A stretch of DNA of 33,517 bases, from positions 26,419 to 59,935 of the forward strand of contig MFFV01000027.1 in the NCBI GenBank assembly GCA_001777995.1, read 5' to 3'. Positions 16,430-24,667 of the stretch are shown here, one piece after another (within the stretch, counting starts at the first letter, position 1; the number at the start of each line of letters is the position of its first letter). The notes below the pieces were generated by a model. That model saw nothing but the letters and a program-made list of their open reading frames with translations. It did not search any database and had not been told where the DNA came from. Position numbers and translations under genes: made by a program. The stretch is from Candidatus Falkowbacteria bacterium RIFCSPLOWO2_02_FULL_45_15 (lineage in GTDB: Bacteria; Patescibacteriota; Patescibacteriia; Patescibacteriales; XYC2-FULL-47-12).

Positions 16430-17134
16430 TTAGACTTTTTTTCTTCGTATATGCCAAGGCGCCAATAATCCTTCCTTAATAATGTGGCGGGATATTTTTG
16501 ATTTTCCCTCCGTACGGTTCTTAAAAAGAATGGGCACTTCGGTGATGCGCGCGCCGGATTTCCACAGGAGGTATTTTAGCTCAATTAAAAATGCGTACCC
16601 TGACATATCAAGATCGTCTAAATTTATTTTTCTAAAGGCGACTGCTCGCATCGCATTAAAACCGCTTGTGCAATCGCGTACCGGCAAACCGATAACCCAT
16701 CGCGCGTACCGGTTGCCGTACCGGCTCAAAAAACGCCGCCATGTTTCCCAGCCTTCGATACTGCCATCCAGTGCGTATCGGGAGCCGACGGCCACATCAA
16801 AATATTTCAATGTTTCCAATAATTTTGGTATATACTTCGGGCTATGTGAAAAATCAGCGTCCATCATAATTATATGTTCCACCTCGGAATCGCGCAGCAC
16901 GTTCTCAAATGCCTGTACGTATGCTTTGCGCAAGCCCTCTTTTTTTTCCCTCAACAAAAGCGTTAAACCAGGAAACCGACGGCTAAGCTCGCGCACTGCT
17001 TCGTAAGTTTTGTCAGGCGAATTATCGTCCACGACCATAATATGTATGTCTGGAGCGGTAGAAAAAATTTCTTCAATCAGGGGGACAATATTCTTTCTTT
17101 CATTGTAGGTTGGAATAATAACTACATTCTTCAT
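16430..17134 (-). CDS. Polyprenol monophosphomannose synthase-like GT2
   Basis: A 234-residue protein with all landmarks of the single-domain dolichyl/polyprenyl-phosphate mannose synthase family: IIPTYNERKNI at 6-16, VVDDNSPDKT at 34-43, MMDADFSHSPKYIP at 90-103 with the DxD, VGSRY, and CTSGFNAMR. It should transfer mannose, or a similar hexose, from GDP- or UDP-sugar to polyprenyl phosphate. The usual K-x-GLG-x-AY motif reads KEGLRKAY here, so the second glycine is replaced by Arg. It lacks C-terminal membrane helices. The stop is immediately adjacent to the following gene block, and the GT4 gene upstream ends one base before its start codon. Confidence 0.88.
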   Translation of the reverse strand: MKNVVIIPTYNERKNIVPLIEEIFSTAPDIHIMVVDDNSPDKTYEAVRELSRRFPGLTLLLREKKEGLRKAYVQAFENVLRDSEVEHIIMMDADFSHSPKYIPKLLETLKYFDVAVGSRYALDGSIEGWETWRRFLSRYGNRYARWVIGLPVRDCTSGFNAMRAVAFRKINLDDLDMSGYAFLIELKYLLWKSGARITEVPILFKNRTEGKSKISRHIIKEGLLAPWHIRRKKV

Positions 17135-18250
17135 TTATTTGCTTATAAAATCTATGATGCGCCGCGCGCGCTTTTGCCACGTATACTGCGTGACGTCGCG
17201 ACGCGCTTGTTGCGACACGCTGATAGCTCTTTGGCCATCATCCAAAACTTCTTTCAAGCCATTGGCTAACTCCCGCGCGTCATTAGGTTTTACCAACCAG
17301 GCATTTTTTTTATTTAAAATTTCCCTCAACGAAGGAAGATTAGAGGCGACAATCGGCCGGCCGGATGCCATATATTCAAATAATTTTAAGGGCGAGGTGT
17401 ACTTTTCCGAATGGGCTTCGCCGGACGTGTTTGGCAATACTAAAATATCGGCCGCTTGCAGATAATCAGGGATTTCCTGATAAGGTCTTCGGCCAATAAA
17501 TATTATATTCGTTGCCTTAGCTTTTTGCTTTAACGGCTCTATTTCAGAATTGGTGCCGCCAACTAAAACTATTTTTACGTCTGGGGATAGGTAGCTCGCG
17601 GCCGCTAACAATACATCCACCCCTTTCCAGCCATATAGATAAAGACTGCCGGCATACATAACTATTTTTTTATCAAGCGGTAAACGCAATTTTTTTCTAA
17701 CTTCATTGACCTTAACGCTTGGCGAAAATTGTTCTAAATCAACTCCGTCCGGAGCTACCATTATTTTAGTTTTAATTTTATTCTCTTCTAAAATAGTTTT
17801 CATTATATCGGTTAATACTATCAGCCTGGCGGCTTTTTGCCAGATGTTAATATGAAAATTTTTTAGGCGTTGCGGGATGACATGGAGCTCTAGAATAAAA
17901 TTTTTAAAAAAAAATCCGGCTAAAGTCTCGCGCGTATATATAATATCGTATTGCTTAAATAATAAATAAAATTTAGCCGAAATAAAAAAACTGAATTTTT
18001 CCAGCAAAAAAATAAATTTGCCGGCTCCCAGCGGCATTAAATCAACGCACGGCAATCTGGTAATTTTAAATTTTTGCCGCACGTTGTAGTAGGCAAAAGG
18101 ATCTTTTTTTATTTTATTAAAACGACGAGGCACTACCAACTCCACCGCTAAACCGGTTTTGGCAAAAGCCTCGCACATCTTCATTATTTGGATACCATGC
18201 GCCCAGTCGGTAGGCAGTCGAGTATTGGATAGATACATTAACTTCATCAT
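17135..18250 (-). CDS. GT4 family glycosyltransferase
   Basis: A 371-residue GT-B enzyme. The N-terminal acceptor domain begins MMKLMYLSNTRLPTDWAHG, a common start for GT4 enzymes. The C-terminal nucleotide-sugar domain has VMYAGSLYLYGWKGVDVLL and the E-x7-E region EKYTSPLKLFEYMASGRP. It is cytoplasmic with a retaining mechanism; donor and acceptor are not deducible. Its ATG overlaps the TGA of the HD-domain gene upstream in the ATGA arrangement (18250-18247), so the two are translationally coupled. It and the GT4 at 20816-22114 are the only soluble GT-B enzymes in the window. Confidence 0.9.
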   Translation of the reverse strand: MMKLMYLSNTRLPTDWAHGIQIMKMCEAFAKTGLAVELVVPRRFNKIKKDPFAYYNVRQKFKITRLPCVDLMPLGAGKFIFLLEKFSFFISAKFYLLFKQYDIIYTRETLAGFFFKNFILELHVIPQRLKNFHINIWQKAARLIVLTDIMKTILEENKIKTKIMVAPDGVDLEQFSPSVKVNEVRKKLRLPLDKKIVMYAGSLYLYGWKGVDVLLAAASYLSPDVKIVLVGGTNSEIEPLKQKAKATNIIFIGRRPYQEIPDYLQAADILVLPNTSGEAHSEKYTSPLKLFEYMASGRPIVASNLPSLREILNKKNAWLVKPNDARELANGLKEVLDDGQRAISVSQQARRDVTQYTWQKRARRIIDFISK

Positions 18251-18972
18251 TGCTTATTTTTTTGAGCAAAATTAAAAATATTGCTGTCAATTTTTTGTTG
18301 TATTAATTCCGGTATTTTATCCGGCAAAAAAATGTTAACTCCCTTATCTTGTAAAATTTTAAAAAATTTATCTTCTATTTTGCGTCCAAACTCCCGCTCT
18401 TTGTCAAAATAGCGACCGCCAAGCGCTTGAGTAAATTTAGGGTCTTCGTTTAACTGCGGATCATGCTTTTCAGAGCCGTCTATCCGTTCTTGCAAGGTAA
18501 CAATGCTGCTGCCGGAACAAATATCATCAACATATAACTGCACTTCCTGTAAAAACATCCATTTCTTCTTAAACCACTCCGGGAAAAAATCAAAAGTTAG
18601 AGCCTTCATTTGCTCTTCATCGGGGTTAACGGCTTTTAAAAATTGTTCAGCTTTTGCCCTTTCTTCTTTGTTAAAATCATTAGGAAACTTTTCCAACCGC
18701 TTAGCCCAATCATGGCAAGCCGCGACCTTCATCATCTTTTCTTTATCCTCTTCAGGGATGCCTAGCAGATCGCTAAAAGCATCGGCGGCGGCAATTTCAG
18801 TAAGACAATGCTCAACCACATTGCGCCAGCTATCTCTTCCCCACAATTTTCCGCCACGAAATAAAAGACGCATTTCTGGCAAATAGCTAAACGCTAAATG
18901 CTCAAAATATTTTCTCTTATTTTCTGGAAAAATTTCAAAATTACTAGCATTGGCTATTATTTCTTGAATCAT
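18247..18972 (-). CDS. HD-domain protein, putative metal-dependent phosphohydrolase
   Basis: A 241-residue soluble protein. NVVEHCLTE (His55), ACHDWAKRLE (His87, Asp88) and YVDDICSG (Asp149 or Asp150) follow the H...HD...D order of HD-domain metallohydrolases. The rest is charged and helical, with no signal peptide or membrane helix. The frame stays open upstream to an ATG at 19122, but that would overlap the TylF-like gene by 149 bp, so the ATG at 18970-18972, one base after that gene's stop, is preferred. HD enzymes hydrolyse nucleotides or other phosphoesters. A role in a glycan locus is not obvious: it might remove phosphate from a nucleotide or nucleotide sugar, or act in signalling. The substrate is unknown. 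Confidence 0.62.
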   Translation of the reverse strand: MIQEIIANASNFEIFPENKRKYFEHLAFSYLPEMRLLFRGGKLWGRDSWRNVVEHCLTEIAAADAFSDLLGIPEEDKEKMMKVAACHDWAKRLEKFPNDFNKEERAKAEQFLKAVNPDEEQMKALTFDFFPEWFKKKWMFLQEVQLYVDDICSGSSIVTLQERIDGSEKHDPQLNEDPKFTQALGGRYFDKEREFGRKIEDKFFKILQDKGVNIFLPDKIPELIQQKIDSNIFNFAQKNKQ

Positions 18973-18973
18973 A

Positions 18974-19714
18974 TTAATTCTTATGCATAATAAATGAATT
19001 GCCTTTCCAATTAAATTTTTGGTATTCGGTTTCTCTAAGCTGCGGATTCCTTGCCAGCCATTCCGCAAAAGCTTTTTGTTCGCCTTTCGCTGGATCGCCC
19101 TTAAAACAGAACCAATCGTCAAAAATTAAAATAGTGCCGTCCTCAACATAATCAGTAATAAAATTTAAAACCGACACGGCCGAATCATAAAGGTCGGAGT
19201 CAATAAAAATAATTGCGGCTGATTTTATGCCTAAGCTTTGCTTAGTCTCATTGTTTAAAATTTTATCGTACCATCCTTTTGTGGTTATTACTTTATTTAA
19301 ATCAACTCCTCTGCCAGCAATGATTTTTTTAAACTCGTCCTCGCTGCATGAGTACTGGCCTTTAGTAAATTCTCCGGTTGCCTTATCTTCAGCGCTCGTT
19401 ATCTCCGGCAAGCCGGCAAAAGAATCAAAGGCATAAAATTTCATGCCTTTAAGCCGGTTGCTGTTTTTACTAATCCATTTCCAAATGTTAAAGGCCCGGG
19501 CAAAAGAACGGCCCTTCCAAACGCCAAATTCCAAATAGTCTCCTGCTAAGTTTGCGTGCGCTGCAAACTCCAGCGCATTTTTTAGCATAATTTCGTCTGG
19601 ATGGGCATTAATGACATCAGAAAAAATAAGTTTATTTCGCACCCAAGGATGGTTCAAAAATAACTTTAACGGAGTGGTGATAATGGCGCCCACTTTTATT
19701 AAGATGGTTTTCAT
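18974..19714 (-). CDS. TylF/MycF-like SAM-dependent sugar O-methyltransferase
   Basis: A 246-residue protein of the macrocin O-methyltransferase (TylF) family. LEFGVWKGRSF at 61-71 is the SAM-binding motif, FYAFDSFAGLPE follows, and IFIDSDLYDSA at 169-179 with IFDDWFCFKG at 197-206 supplies the acidic metal and catalytic positions (Asp172, Asp174, Asp199, Asp200). The family needs Mg2+ and methylates sugar hydroxyls in macrolides; relatives are frequent in surface-polysaccharide loci. It overlaps the start of its upstream aminotransferase neighbour's stop by 4 bp, so the genes are coupled. Sugar O-methylation is likely; the position is unknown. Confidence 0.85.
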   Translation of the reverse strand: MKTILIKVGAIITTPLKLFLNHPWVRNKLIFSDVINAHPDEIMLKNALEFAAHANLAGDYLEFGVWKGRSFARAFNIWKWISKNSNRLKGMKFYAFDSFAGLPEITSAEDKATGEFTKGQYSCSEDEFKKIIAGRGVDLNKVITTKGWYDKILNNETKQSLGIKSAAIIFIDSDLYDSAVSVLNFITDYVEDGTILIFDDWFCFKGDPAKGEQKAFAEWLARNPQLRETEYQKFNWKGNSFIMHKN

Positions 19715-20805
19715 AGCGCTCCCTTTACTTTTTTTATAATATAGCCCTGCTGCTCCATTGTCAGGGCGGGGTAAAGCGGCAAAGTAATAGTTGAAAAACC
19801 AAGTTTTTCGGCAATGGGAAAATCGCCTCTCTGATAATTAAATTGCTTGCGGTAATACGGTTCCAAATGGATGGGGTCGTAATGAATTGAGGTGTCAATG
19901 CCGGCTTTAGCTAAAAATTTTCTGATTTTATCTCTTTTTTTAGGATCAATCCAAACCACAAACATGTGGCAGGCGTGCTTCGTGCGAGGCGCAATTTTAG
20001 GAAAATCAACTCCCATCCCACTGAAGGCTTTAGCATATCTTTGAAACAATAAATTTCTTTTTTGGTGCTGTTGCTCTATTCTTTTCAACTGACTAAGCAG
20101 CATCGCGGCTTGAAACTCGGTAGCATCGTATTTATAACCAAGCTCGAACATATGCCTCTTTCCATTGACATTACGCACGCCGTCTCTTCGCAATAACTCG
20201 GCCCTTTGAGCGTAACCGCCATTACTCGTTACTAAAGCGCCCCCCTGCCCCGAGGTAATGTTTTTTGCCACATGAAAGCTCAAAGCGGCGCTGAAACTTA
20301 ATTGCCCCGGGCGAACGCCATCTCTTTGCGCCTCAATGGCATGGGCGGCATCTTCAATAATAATTAAATTATGTTTAGTCGCTATTTTTTTTAACTTCTT
20401 CATATCAACCATCTGCCCGTAAAGATGCACCGGTAAAATAATCTTGGTTTTCTTAGTTATTTTTGCCGCAACTTTATTTAAATCTAATAAGCCGGTTTCG
20501 GCGTTAACATCAACAAAAACCGGAACTGCCCGCTGGTATAAAATAACGTTACTGGTAGCTACATAAGAGAGAGGCGTGGTAATCACCTCATCCCCCTCTT
20601 GCACTCCGGCCATAATTAACGACAAATGCAAAGCGGCGGTGGCGCTGCTGGTCATTACCGCGTGTTTTATTTGCAGGTAGCGAGCTAATTTACTTTCAAA
20701 TTCTTCGGTTACTTTTCCGGGCGCAAACCAACCCGACCGAATAATTTTATTCATGACCTTGATGTCTTGATTGGTTATGGCTGGTTTTAAAAAGCCTATT
20801 TTCAT
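19711..20805 (-). CDS. DegT family sugar aminotransferase (PglE/PseC-like, C4 type)
   Basis: A 364-residue PLP enzyme. MTSSATAALHLSL at 51-63 binds the phosphate, IIEDAAHAIEA has Asp152, and LSFHVAKNITSGQGG has Schiff-base Lys181. The SFH..KNIT.G.GG form is typical of PseC, PglE and perosamine-synthase-like enzymes that aminate C4 of 4-keto-6-deoxy sugar nucleotides. It differs from the FdtB-like protein at 11761-12846 (SFYPTKNIGAYG), so a distinct amino sugar is expected. The required 4,6-dehydratase is not adjacent. It overlaps the TylF-like gene by 4 bp, consistent with one operon. Confidence 0.87.
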   Translation of the reverse strand: MKIGFLKPAITNQDIKVMNKIIRSGWFAPGKVTEEFESKLARYLQIKHAVMTSSATAALHLSLIMAGVQEGDEVITTPLSYVATSNVILYQRAVPVFVDVNAETGLLDLNKVAAKITKKTKIILPVHLYGQMVDMKKLKKIATKHNLIIIEDAAHAIEAQRDGVRPGQLSFSAALSFHVAKNITSGQGGALVTSNGGYAQRAELLRRDGVRNVNGKRHMFELGYKYDATEFQAAMLLSQLKRIEQQHQKRNLLFQRYAKAFSGMGVDFPKIAPRTKHACHMFVVWIDPKKRDKIRKFLAKAGIDTSIHYDPIHLEPYYRKQFNYQRGDFPIAEKLGFSTITLPLYPALTMEQQGYIIKKVKGAL

Positions 20806-20815
20806 AATATAGACT

Positions 20816-22114
20816 TTAATTTTTATTATTAATTAACTGCAAGGCCTCTTGATAAATCTGTTCGGCTGTTTTTTTAATATCAAATAAACGGCCGGCCTTT
20901 TCATTATTAGCCAAACGCATTTTGTCTTTTTCTTCAGCCGACAAATTAAAAACTGAAAGGATTGCCGAAGCCAGAGCTTTGCGGTCGTCAATCGGCGCCA
21001 AAAAACCGTTAATTCCTTCGGTAATAGCTTCGCCGATACCGCCAGCATTATAAGCGGCCACTGGCAGGCCGACAGACATTGCTTCTTTTAGGGCAAGGCC
21101 CATGCATTCCCGCGGCGTTACTGAAGGAAAGCAGAAACAATCTGAAGCGGCATACAACTGCGCCAAATCATCTTCTGATAAACCATGTAAAAAATTTATT
21201 TTATTCCGGGGAAACTTTAATTCAGCTATTTTTTGCTCTATCTCCTCCATGTTGCCCGTGCCGCATAAAACAAGGTGTATTTTATCTAAATAATCCGGCA
21301 ACTGTAGTAAGGCTTCAAATAATTGATCATGCCCTTTGCGCACTCGTAAAGCGCCAACGGCGGTAATTATAAATTTATCTTTGGGCAAACTAAATTTATT
21401 ACGCAACATTTTTTTATCACTCACAGAGCAGTAATGGTTAAAAACAGCAAAATCAACTCCGCTGTACACAATTTTTAAGCGGGAAGTGTCTCTGAGATAT
21501 TTCTTTGGACCTTGAGAACAATGCTCACTGGAAGATATAACTAAATCAACTTCATTCAACAGCTTGCGCCAGAGTTTGTGGTATCGGTCAGCAATATTTT
21601 CTCCGCCCTTGCCTAATTTATAAACAACTTCGGCTGAATTAATAAGAATAACTGGCAATTTATTTCTCCTCGCAATAATTAAGGAAACTAGGCTCTGGTA
21701 ACCAGCGGTTTCAGTAATAATAATATCCGGCCTAACTAGCTTGAGCTGCTTTTCTAGAAATACTCCACGACCAGCGCAAAATAAAGGGAGAAGCTGAAGT
21801 TTTGGCGATACTTTAATCTGAACCCAAAGTAACTTTAAAAATAACCAAGGGTTCCTTAAAAAATTTTTGCCGACAAAAAAAACTTTATCAAGCCGAGAAG
21901 GTTTAGTAAAAAAATCGTAAATGTAATTTACTTTAGCACCTAAATCATCTTCCTGTTCATGCCGATGATAAACATGCAAATACACTTCAGCGCTTCTTGA
22001 CCGCCAATGTTTAGCGTGCATTAGACAACGCTTCATAATTCCGCCGTAAGGGGGTGGTAAGCTATAACCATTATCGCCAGTAACAAAGATTATAGGATTT
22101 GTTGGATTTTCCAT
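20816..22114 (-). CDS. GT4 family glycosyltransferase
   Basis: A 432-residue GT-B glycosyltransferase. The start, IIFVTGDNGYSLPPPYGGIMK, has a glycine-rich acceptor-domain loop; IITAVGALRVRKGHDQLFEAL begins the second Rossmann domain. RECMGLALKEAMSVGLPVAAYN holds the E-x7-E donor-binding motif and GIGEAI follows as usual. It lies 10 bp from the aminotransferase gene downstream. The 46-bp gap upstream of its start is AT-rich and shows no clear promoter. Donor and acceptor are unknown. Confidence 0.9.
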   Translation of the reverse strand: MENPTNPIIFVTGDNGYSLPPPYGGIMKRCLMHAKHWRSRSAEVYLHVYHRHEQEDDLGAKVNYIYDFFTKPSRLDKVFFVGKNFLRNPWLFLKLLWVQIKVSPKLQLLPLFCAGRGVFLEKQLKLVRPDIIITETAGYQSLVSLIIARRNKLPVILINSAEVVYKLGKGGENIADRYHKLWRKLLNEVDLVISSSEHCSQGPKKYLRDTSRLKIVYSGVDFAVFNHYCSVSDKKMLRNKFSLPKDKFIITAVGALRVRKGHDQLFEALLQLPDYLDKIHLVLCGTGNMEEIEQKIAELKFPRNKINFLHGLSEDDLAQLYAASDCFCFPSVTPRECMGLALKEAMSVGLPVAAYNAGGIGEAITEGINGFLAPIDDRKALASAILSVFNLSAEEKDKMRLANNEKAGRLFDIKKTAEQIYQEALQLINNKN

Positions 22115-22160
22115 AAAAAAGTTAACTATTATTAAATAATAATGCCACTAACTACTGCTG

Positions 22161-23912
22161 TCAATTATTAAATAAATTTTTATCCCCTGCCCGGCAATCA
22201 AACAAATAACCGTTTATTTTCTTACTCTGCGTTTGAAAAACAGTTCCACAGCTCTGCAAATACTTCCAGAATATAGAGTATTTATTAATTTCCGGAAAAT
22301 CAACTACGGTATAATATCCTTGATACTGTTGCATTTTTCGGCGGCTGGAATCCTCAAATAGCGGCTGAGTATAAAAACGTCCCCCGTGTTTGCCAGCCCT
22401 GTCTAGTTCATAGGTGCCAGTATCATTGTAAGTGGTGACTTTTCCTACATCATTATTATTAACTACCTCCTCAAATAAACTATTAGCAACTTTATCCGGG
22501 GAACCATATAACCAGCCGTAAGCCAATTCAGCGTTAAAGAATACACAATATATCAAGGCGGCTGTGAAAAACACGCTATTGGCTATAATTTTAAACTTAG
22601 CTGACTTATAGATGTCCCAAAAAACCATCGCTACTAAGGAAGTGAGCCAAAATAAAACAATAAACTTAACCGACATATAAAATCCTAACGGGCCGGAACC
22701 GCTGGAAAACGGCAACAGAAAACTAAAATCTAAATTTTTTATCTGTTCAAGGTAAGCGATTTTGGGCACGAGTGGCAGGATCTTATTATAAGATAAAGCC
22801 AGCCACGCCCCGAGCGGTAATAAAACTATGCCGCTGGCTATTAAATTTTTTGTTATGAAAGAACGCCCAGCTGAATTCTTTGCTTCATTAAACCAATGCG
22901 CTAACACATCTCCACCGATAAACACTAACGGTAAAATCAAAAACATCATGTAGCGGTCAATGGTGCGGTTGCTGAAATCAAACAGCACCAAATAAAAAAA
23001 CAACCCGGATATAATATACCATGCCCAAAATTCGTGCCGCCGCCCAAAATTTTTTAAGTTTAACAGCAACAACAAAAAAGGAGACAAAAGCAGTATGGCT
23101 TTGGTGACTAAAAATAAAACTTGGAAATAATTGCGGCTCGAAAAATTAAACCAGGAAAAATTTCTGGTATACTCCAAAAATCTGACCGGTGAAAGCGGCG
23201 GGTACAGCCAATGCAGTAGTAATAAAATTATGGTTAATGCGGCCAGTACGGCCAAACTGACATAAAACACCCGCGCGAACAAACGGCGGTTAATAGCTGC
23301 TTGGTAACGGTGTAAATAATAAAAAAATAATCCCGGCGCTATCAGAATAAAACTGATTTTTGATAGCAGCCCGCCCAAAATGGCTATACTAAAAATTATC
23401 AGCCAGCGGCGATTAGCAACGCTCTGATTAAAATTTGGCCAATCAATTTTAGCAAAACTCCAAAGCGTCAACAAAATCCAAAACGGCAAAATGGCGCCGT
23501 CAATATCAATCTGGATGGAGGCAATTACGCTGTAAGGAGCTATGGCAAATAACAATAGTGAGCATAAAGCTGCCTTGGGGCCATAGTGTTCGCGCGCGAT
23601 TGCAAAGATCAGCCAAAAGCAGGCGGCGGCGAACAACAATATCAGCCAGCGCAGATGATCATAACCAAACAACTCGCCAAAGTAATAGAAGGTGATCTCC
23701 GTTAGGGGCGGATGCACGCTTTCTCCCTGTAAACTAAAAACCGGATTAACTATGCGCGCCCATTTATGTTCATCCTGATGATAAATAAAATCAAGCAGCG
23801 GCAATCGGAATAGTAAAAATAAAACAAACAAGCCCAAGACGATGCTTATTTCTTTTTTGCCACTATTAACAAAGAAACTCCGAACGGATAAGAAATAATT
23901 TTTAATAGCCAT
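22161..23912 (-). CDS. PMT/ArnT-like (GT39-type) membrane glycosyltransferase
   Basis: A 583-residue multi-pass protein with about 11-12 hydrophobic helices and a short C-terminal domain. The first extracytoplasmic loop holds HQDEHKWA (Asp47, Glu48) and HPPLTEI at 67-73, the classic D-E and HPPL signatures of the PMT/ArnT GT-C family. These enzymes move a sugar from polyprenyl phosphate to an extracytoplasmic acceptor (protein, lipid or glycan). Its start overlaps the end of the methyltransferase gene by 67 bp. No ATG, GTG or TTG beyond the overlap leaves the first helix intact, so the overlap seems real. Confidence 0.83.
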   Translation of the reverse strand: MAIKNYFLSVRSFFVNSGKKEISIVLGLFVLFLLFRLPLLDFIYHQDEHKWARIVNPVFSLQGESVHPPLTEITFYYFGELFGYDHLRWLILLFAAACFWLIFAIAREHYGPKAALCSLLLFAIAPYSVIASIQIDIDGAILPFWILLTLWSFAKIDWPNFNQSVANRRWLIIFSIAILGGLLSKISFILIAPGLFFYYLHRYQAAINRRLFARVFYVSLAVLAALTIILLLLHWLYPPLSPVRFLEYTRNFSWFNFSSRNYFQVLFLVTKAILLLSPFLLLLLNLKNFGRRHEFWAWYIISGLFFYLVLFDFSNRTIDRYMMFLILPLVFIGGDVLAHWFNEAKNSAGRSFITKNLIASGIVLLPLGAWLALSYNKILPLVPKIAYLEQIKNLDFSFLLPFSSGSGPLGFYMSVKFIVLFWLTSLVAMVFWDIYKSAKFKIIANSVFFTAALIYCVFFNAELAYGWLYGSPDKVANSLFEEVVNNNDVGKVTTYNDTGTYELDRAGKHGGRFYTQPLFEDSSRRKMQQYQGYYTVVDFPEINKYSIFWKYLQSCGTVFQTQSKKINGYLFDCRAGDKNLFNN

Positions 23913-24577
23913 ATTTCCAATAAAAATATATTTTTGAGGACATAATTTATTAACTTATTGTTAATGTCAAAATCGGAACGACGGCGCAGCGGCATTATTT
24001 TAGCGGCCTGCCGTACTAAATAAATTAGCGGGAAAAGAAAAAAATTAAAGTAACCCACGCGCTCTATGCTAAAGCCGGCTGCTTGTATTTTAACTAATAA
24101 TTCCTTTTTTGTATACCGGCGAAAGTGATGGGAAATTTCGTCCTGCAGACCCCATAAAAACATAAAAGCGGGGACCGTAACGATGGCAATTCCGCCCGGT
24201 TTTAAAACTCTGCCTATTTCCCTGATAGCCAGTTTATCGTCCCGAATATGCTCCAAAGTATCAAGGCACAGCACGGCGTCAAATTGTCCATTTGGATAAT
24301 GTAACTGGGGCAAGACGCATACTGATAGCCCCCTTCTGCCCTGATTTTGCCCGTAACTGACGGCTTCCGCCGATATGTCGCAGCCGGCAGCGTCATATCC
24401 TGCCGCCTGCAGCTGCGCCACCAAAAAGCCGCTGTTGCAGCCGACATCAAGTATCACCGCTTTTTTGCCAGAGCCGTAATATTTTTTTAATAGCTGCCAG
24501 ATAAGCAATCGCCGGCCGACAAACCACCAATGTCTTTCTTCTACTTCTTGATAGGTTGTATGCAAAATTTCGTCCAT
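23846..24577 (-). CDS. Class I SAM-dependent methyltransferase
   Basis: A 243-residue Methyltransf_11/23-type enzyme. The N-terminal EEVEERHWWFVGRR is a recurrent lead-in in polysaccharide-locus methyltransferases; VILDVGCNSG at 41-50 is SAM motif I, LCLDTLEHI motif II, and VLKPGGIAIVTVP motif III. A hydrophobic stretch (FNFFLFPLIYLVRQA) near residue 180 and LLEIWLLKIISYPFGVSLLIVA at the C-terminus may lie against the membrane, as is common in this subgroup. The 3' end overlaps the GT-C gene by 67 bp. A sugar or lipid-linked sugar substrate is inferred from context only. Confidence 0.83.
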   Translation of the reverse strand: MDEILHTTYQEVEERHWWFVGRRLLIWQLLKKYYGSGKKAVILDVGCNSGFLVAQLQAAGYDAAGCDISAEAVSYGQNQGRRGLSVCVLPQLHYPNGQFDAVLCLDTLEHIRDDKLAIREIGRVLKPGGIAIVTVPAFMFLWGLQDEISHHFRRYTKKELLVKIQAAGFSIERVGYFNFFLFPLIYLVRQAAKIMPLRRRSDFDINNKLINYVLKNIFLLEIWLLKIISYPFGVSLLIVAKKK

Positions 24578-24597
24578 AGCTAAATATTGTCATTCTG

Positions 24598-24627
24598 GTT
24601 AGACTGGGTTTTAAAACCCAGTCTAAC
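24598..24627. repeat. Perfect 30-bp palindrome
   Basis: Fifteen bases, GTTAGACTGGGTTTT, are followed directly by their exact reverse complement, so the element is symmetric about position 24612/24613 with TTTTAAAA at the centre. It sits in the 84-bp gap between two methyltransferase genes. Neither strand has a T run after the stem, so a simple intrinsic terminator is unlikely; a dispersed REP-like palindrome, a dimeric protein site or an mRNA-stabilising hairpin is more plausible. I see no second copy in this window. Confidence 0.85.
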
Positions 24628-24639
24628 TCAAGTCTATAC

Positions 24640-24667
24640 AAGTAGCTCTACCTATTGCTGGCTACTT
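24640..24667 (-). repeat. Short inverted repeat overlapping a stop codon
   Basis: AAGTAGC at 24640-24646 pairs with GCTACTT at 24661-24667 across a 14-base loop. The right arm contains the TAG stop (24662-24664) of the methyltransferase gene that ends there. In the leftward transcript it would form a 7-bp hairpin just before the 30-bp palindrome. There is no U tract, so termination is doubtful. Confidence 0.35.

Noticed and set aside
16482..17006. 174-codon plus-strand open frame
   Set aside because: Antisense to the polyprenol-phosphate mannose synthase-like gene; Ser/Arg-rich translation without domain features.
18973..19122. Longer N-terminus of the HD-domain protein (50 extra residues)
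   Set aside because: It would overlap the TylF-like coding sequence by 149 bp, and an ATG one base after that gene's stop is available.
22115..22160. AT-rich direct repeat ATTATTAAATAA near the GT4/GT-C gap
   Set aside because: Low complexity, only two copies, and one lies in the stop region of the GT-C gene; not distinguishable from composition.
24598..24627. Palindrome as a bidirectional intrinsic terminator
   Set aside because: No run of T follows the stem on either strand; the central TTTTAAAA lies inside the symmetric element.
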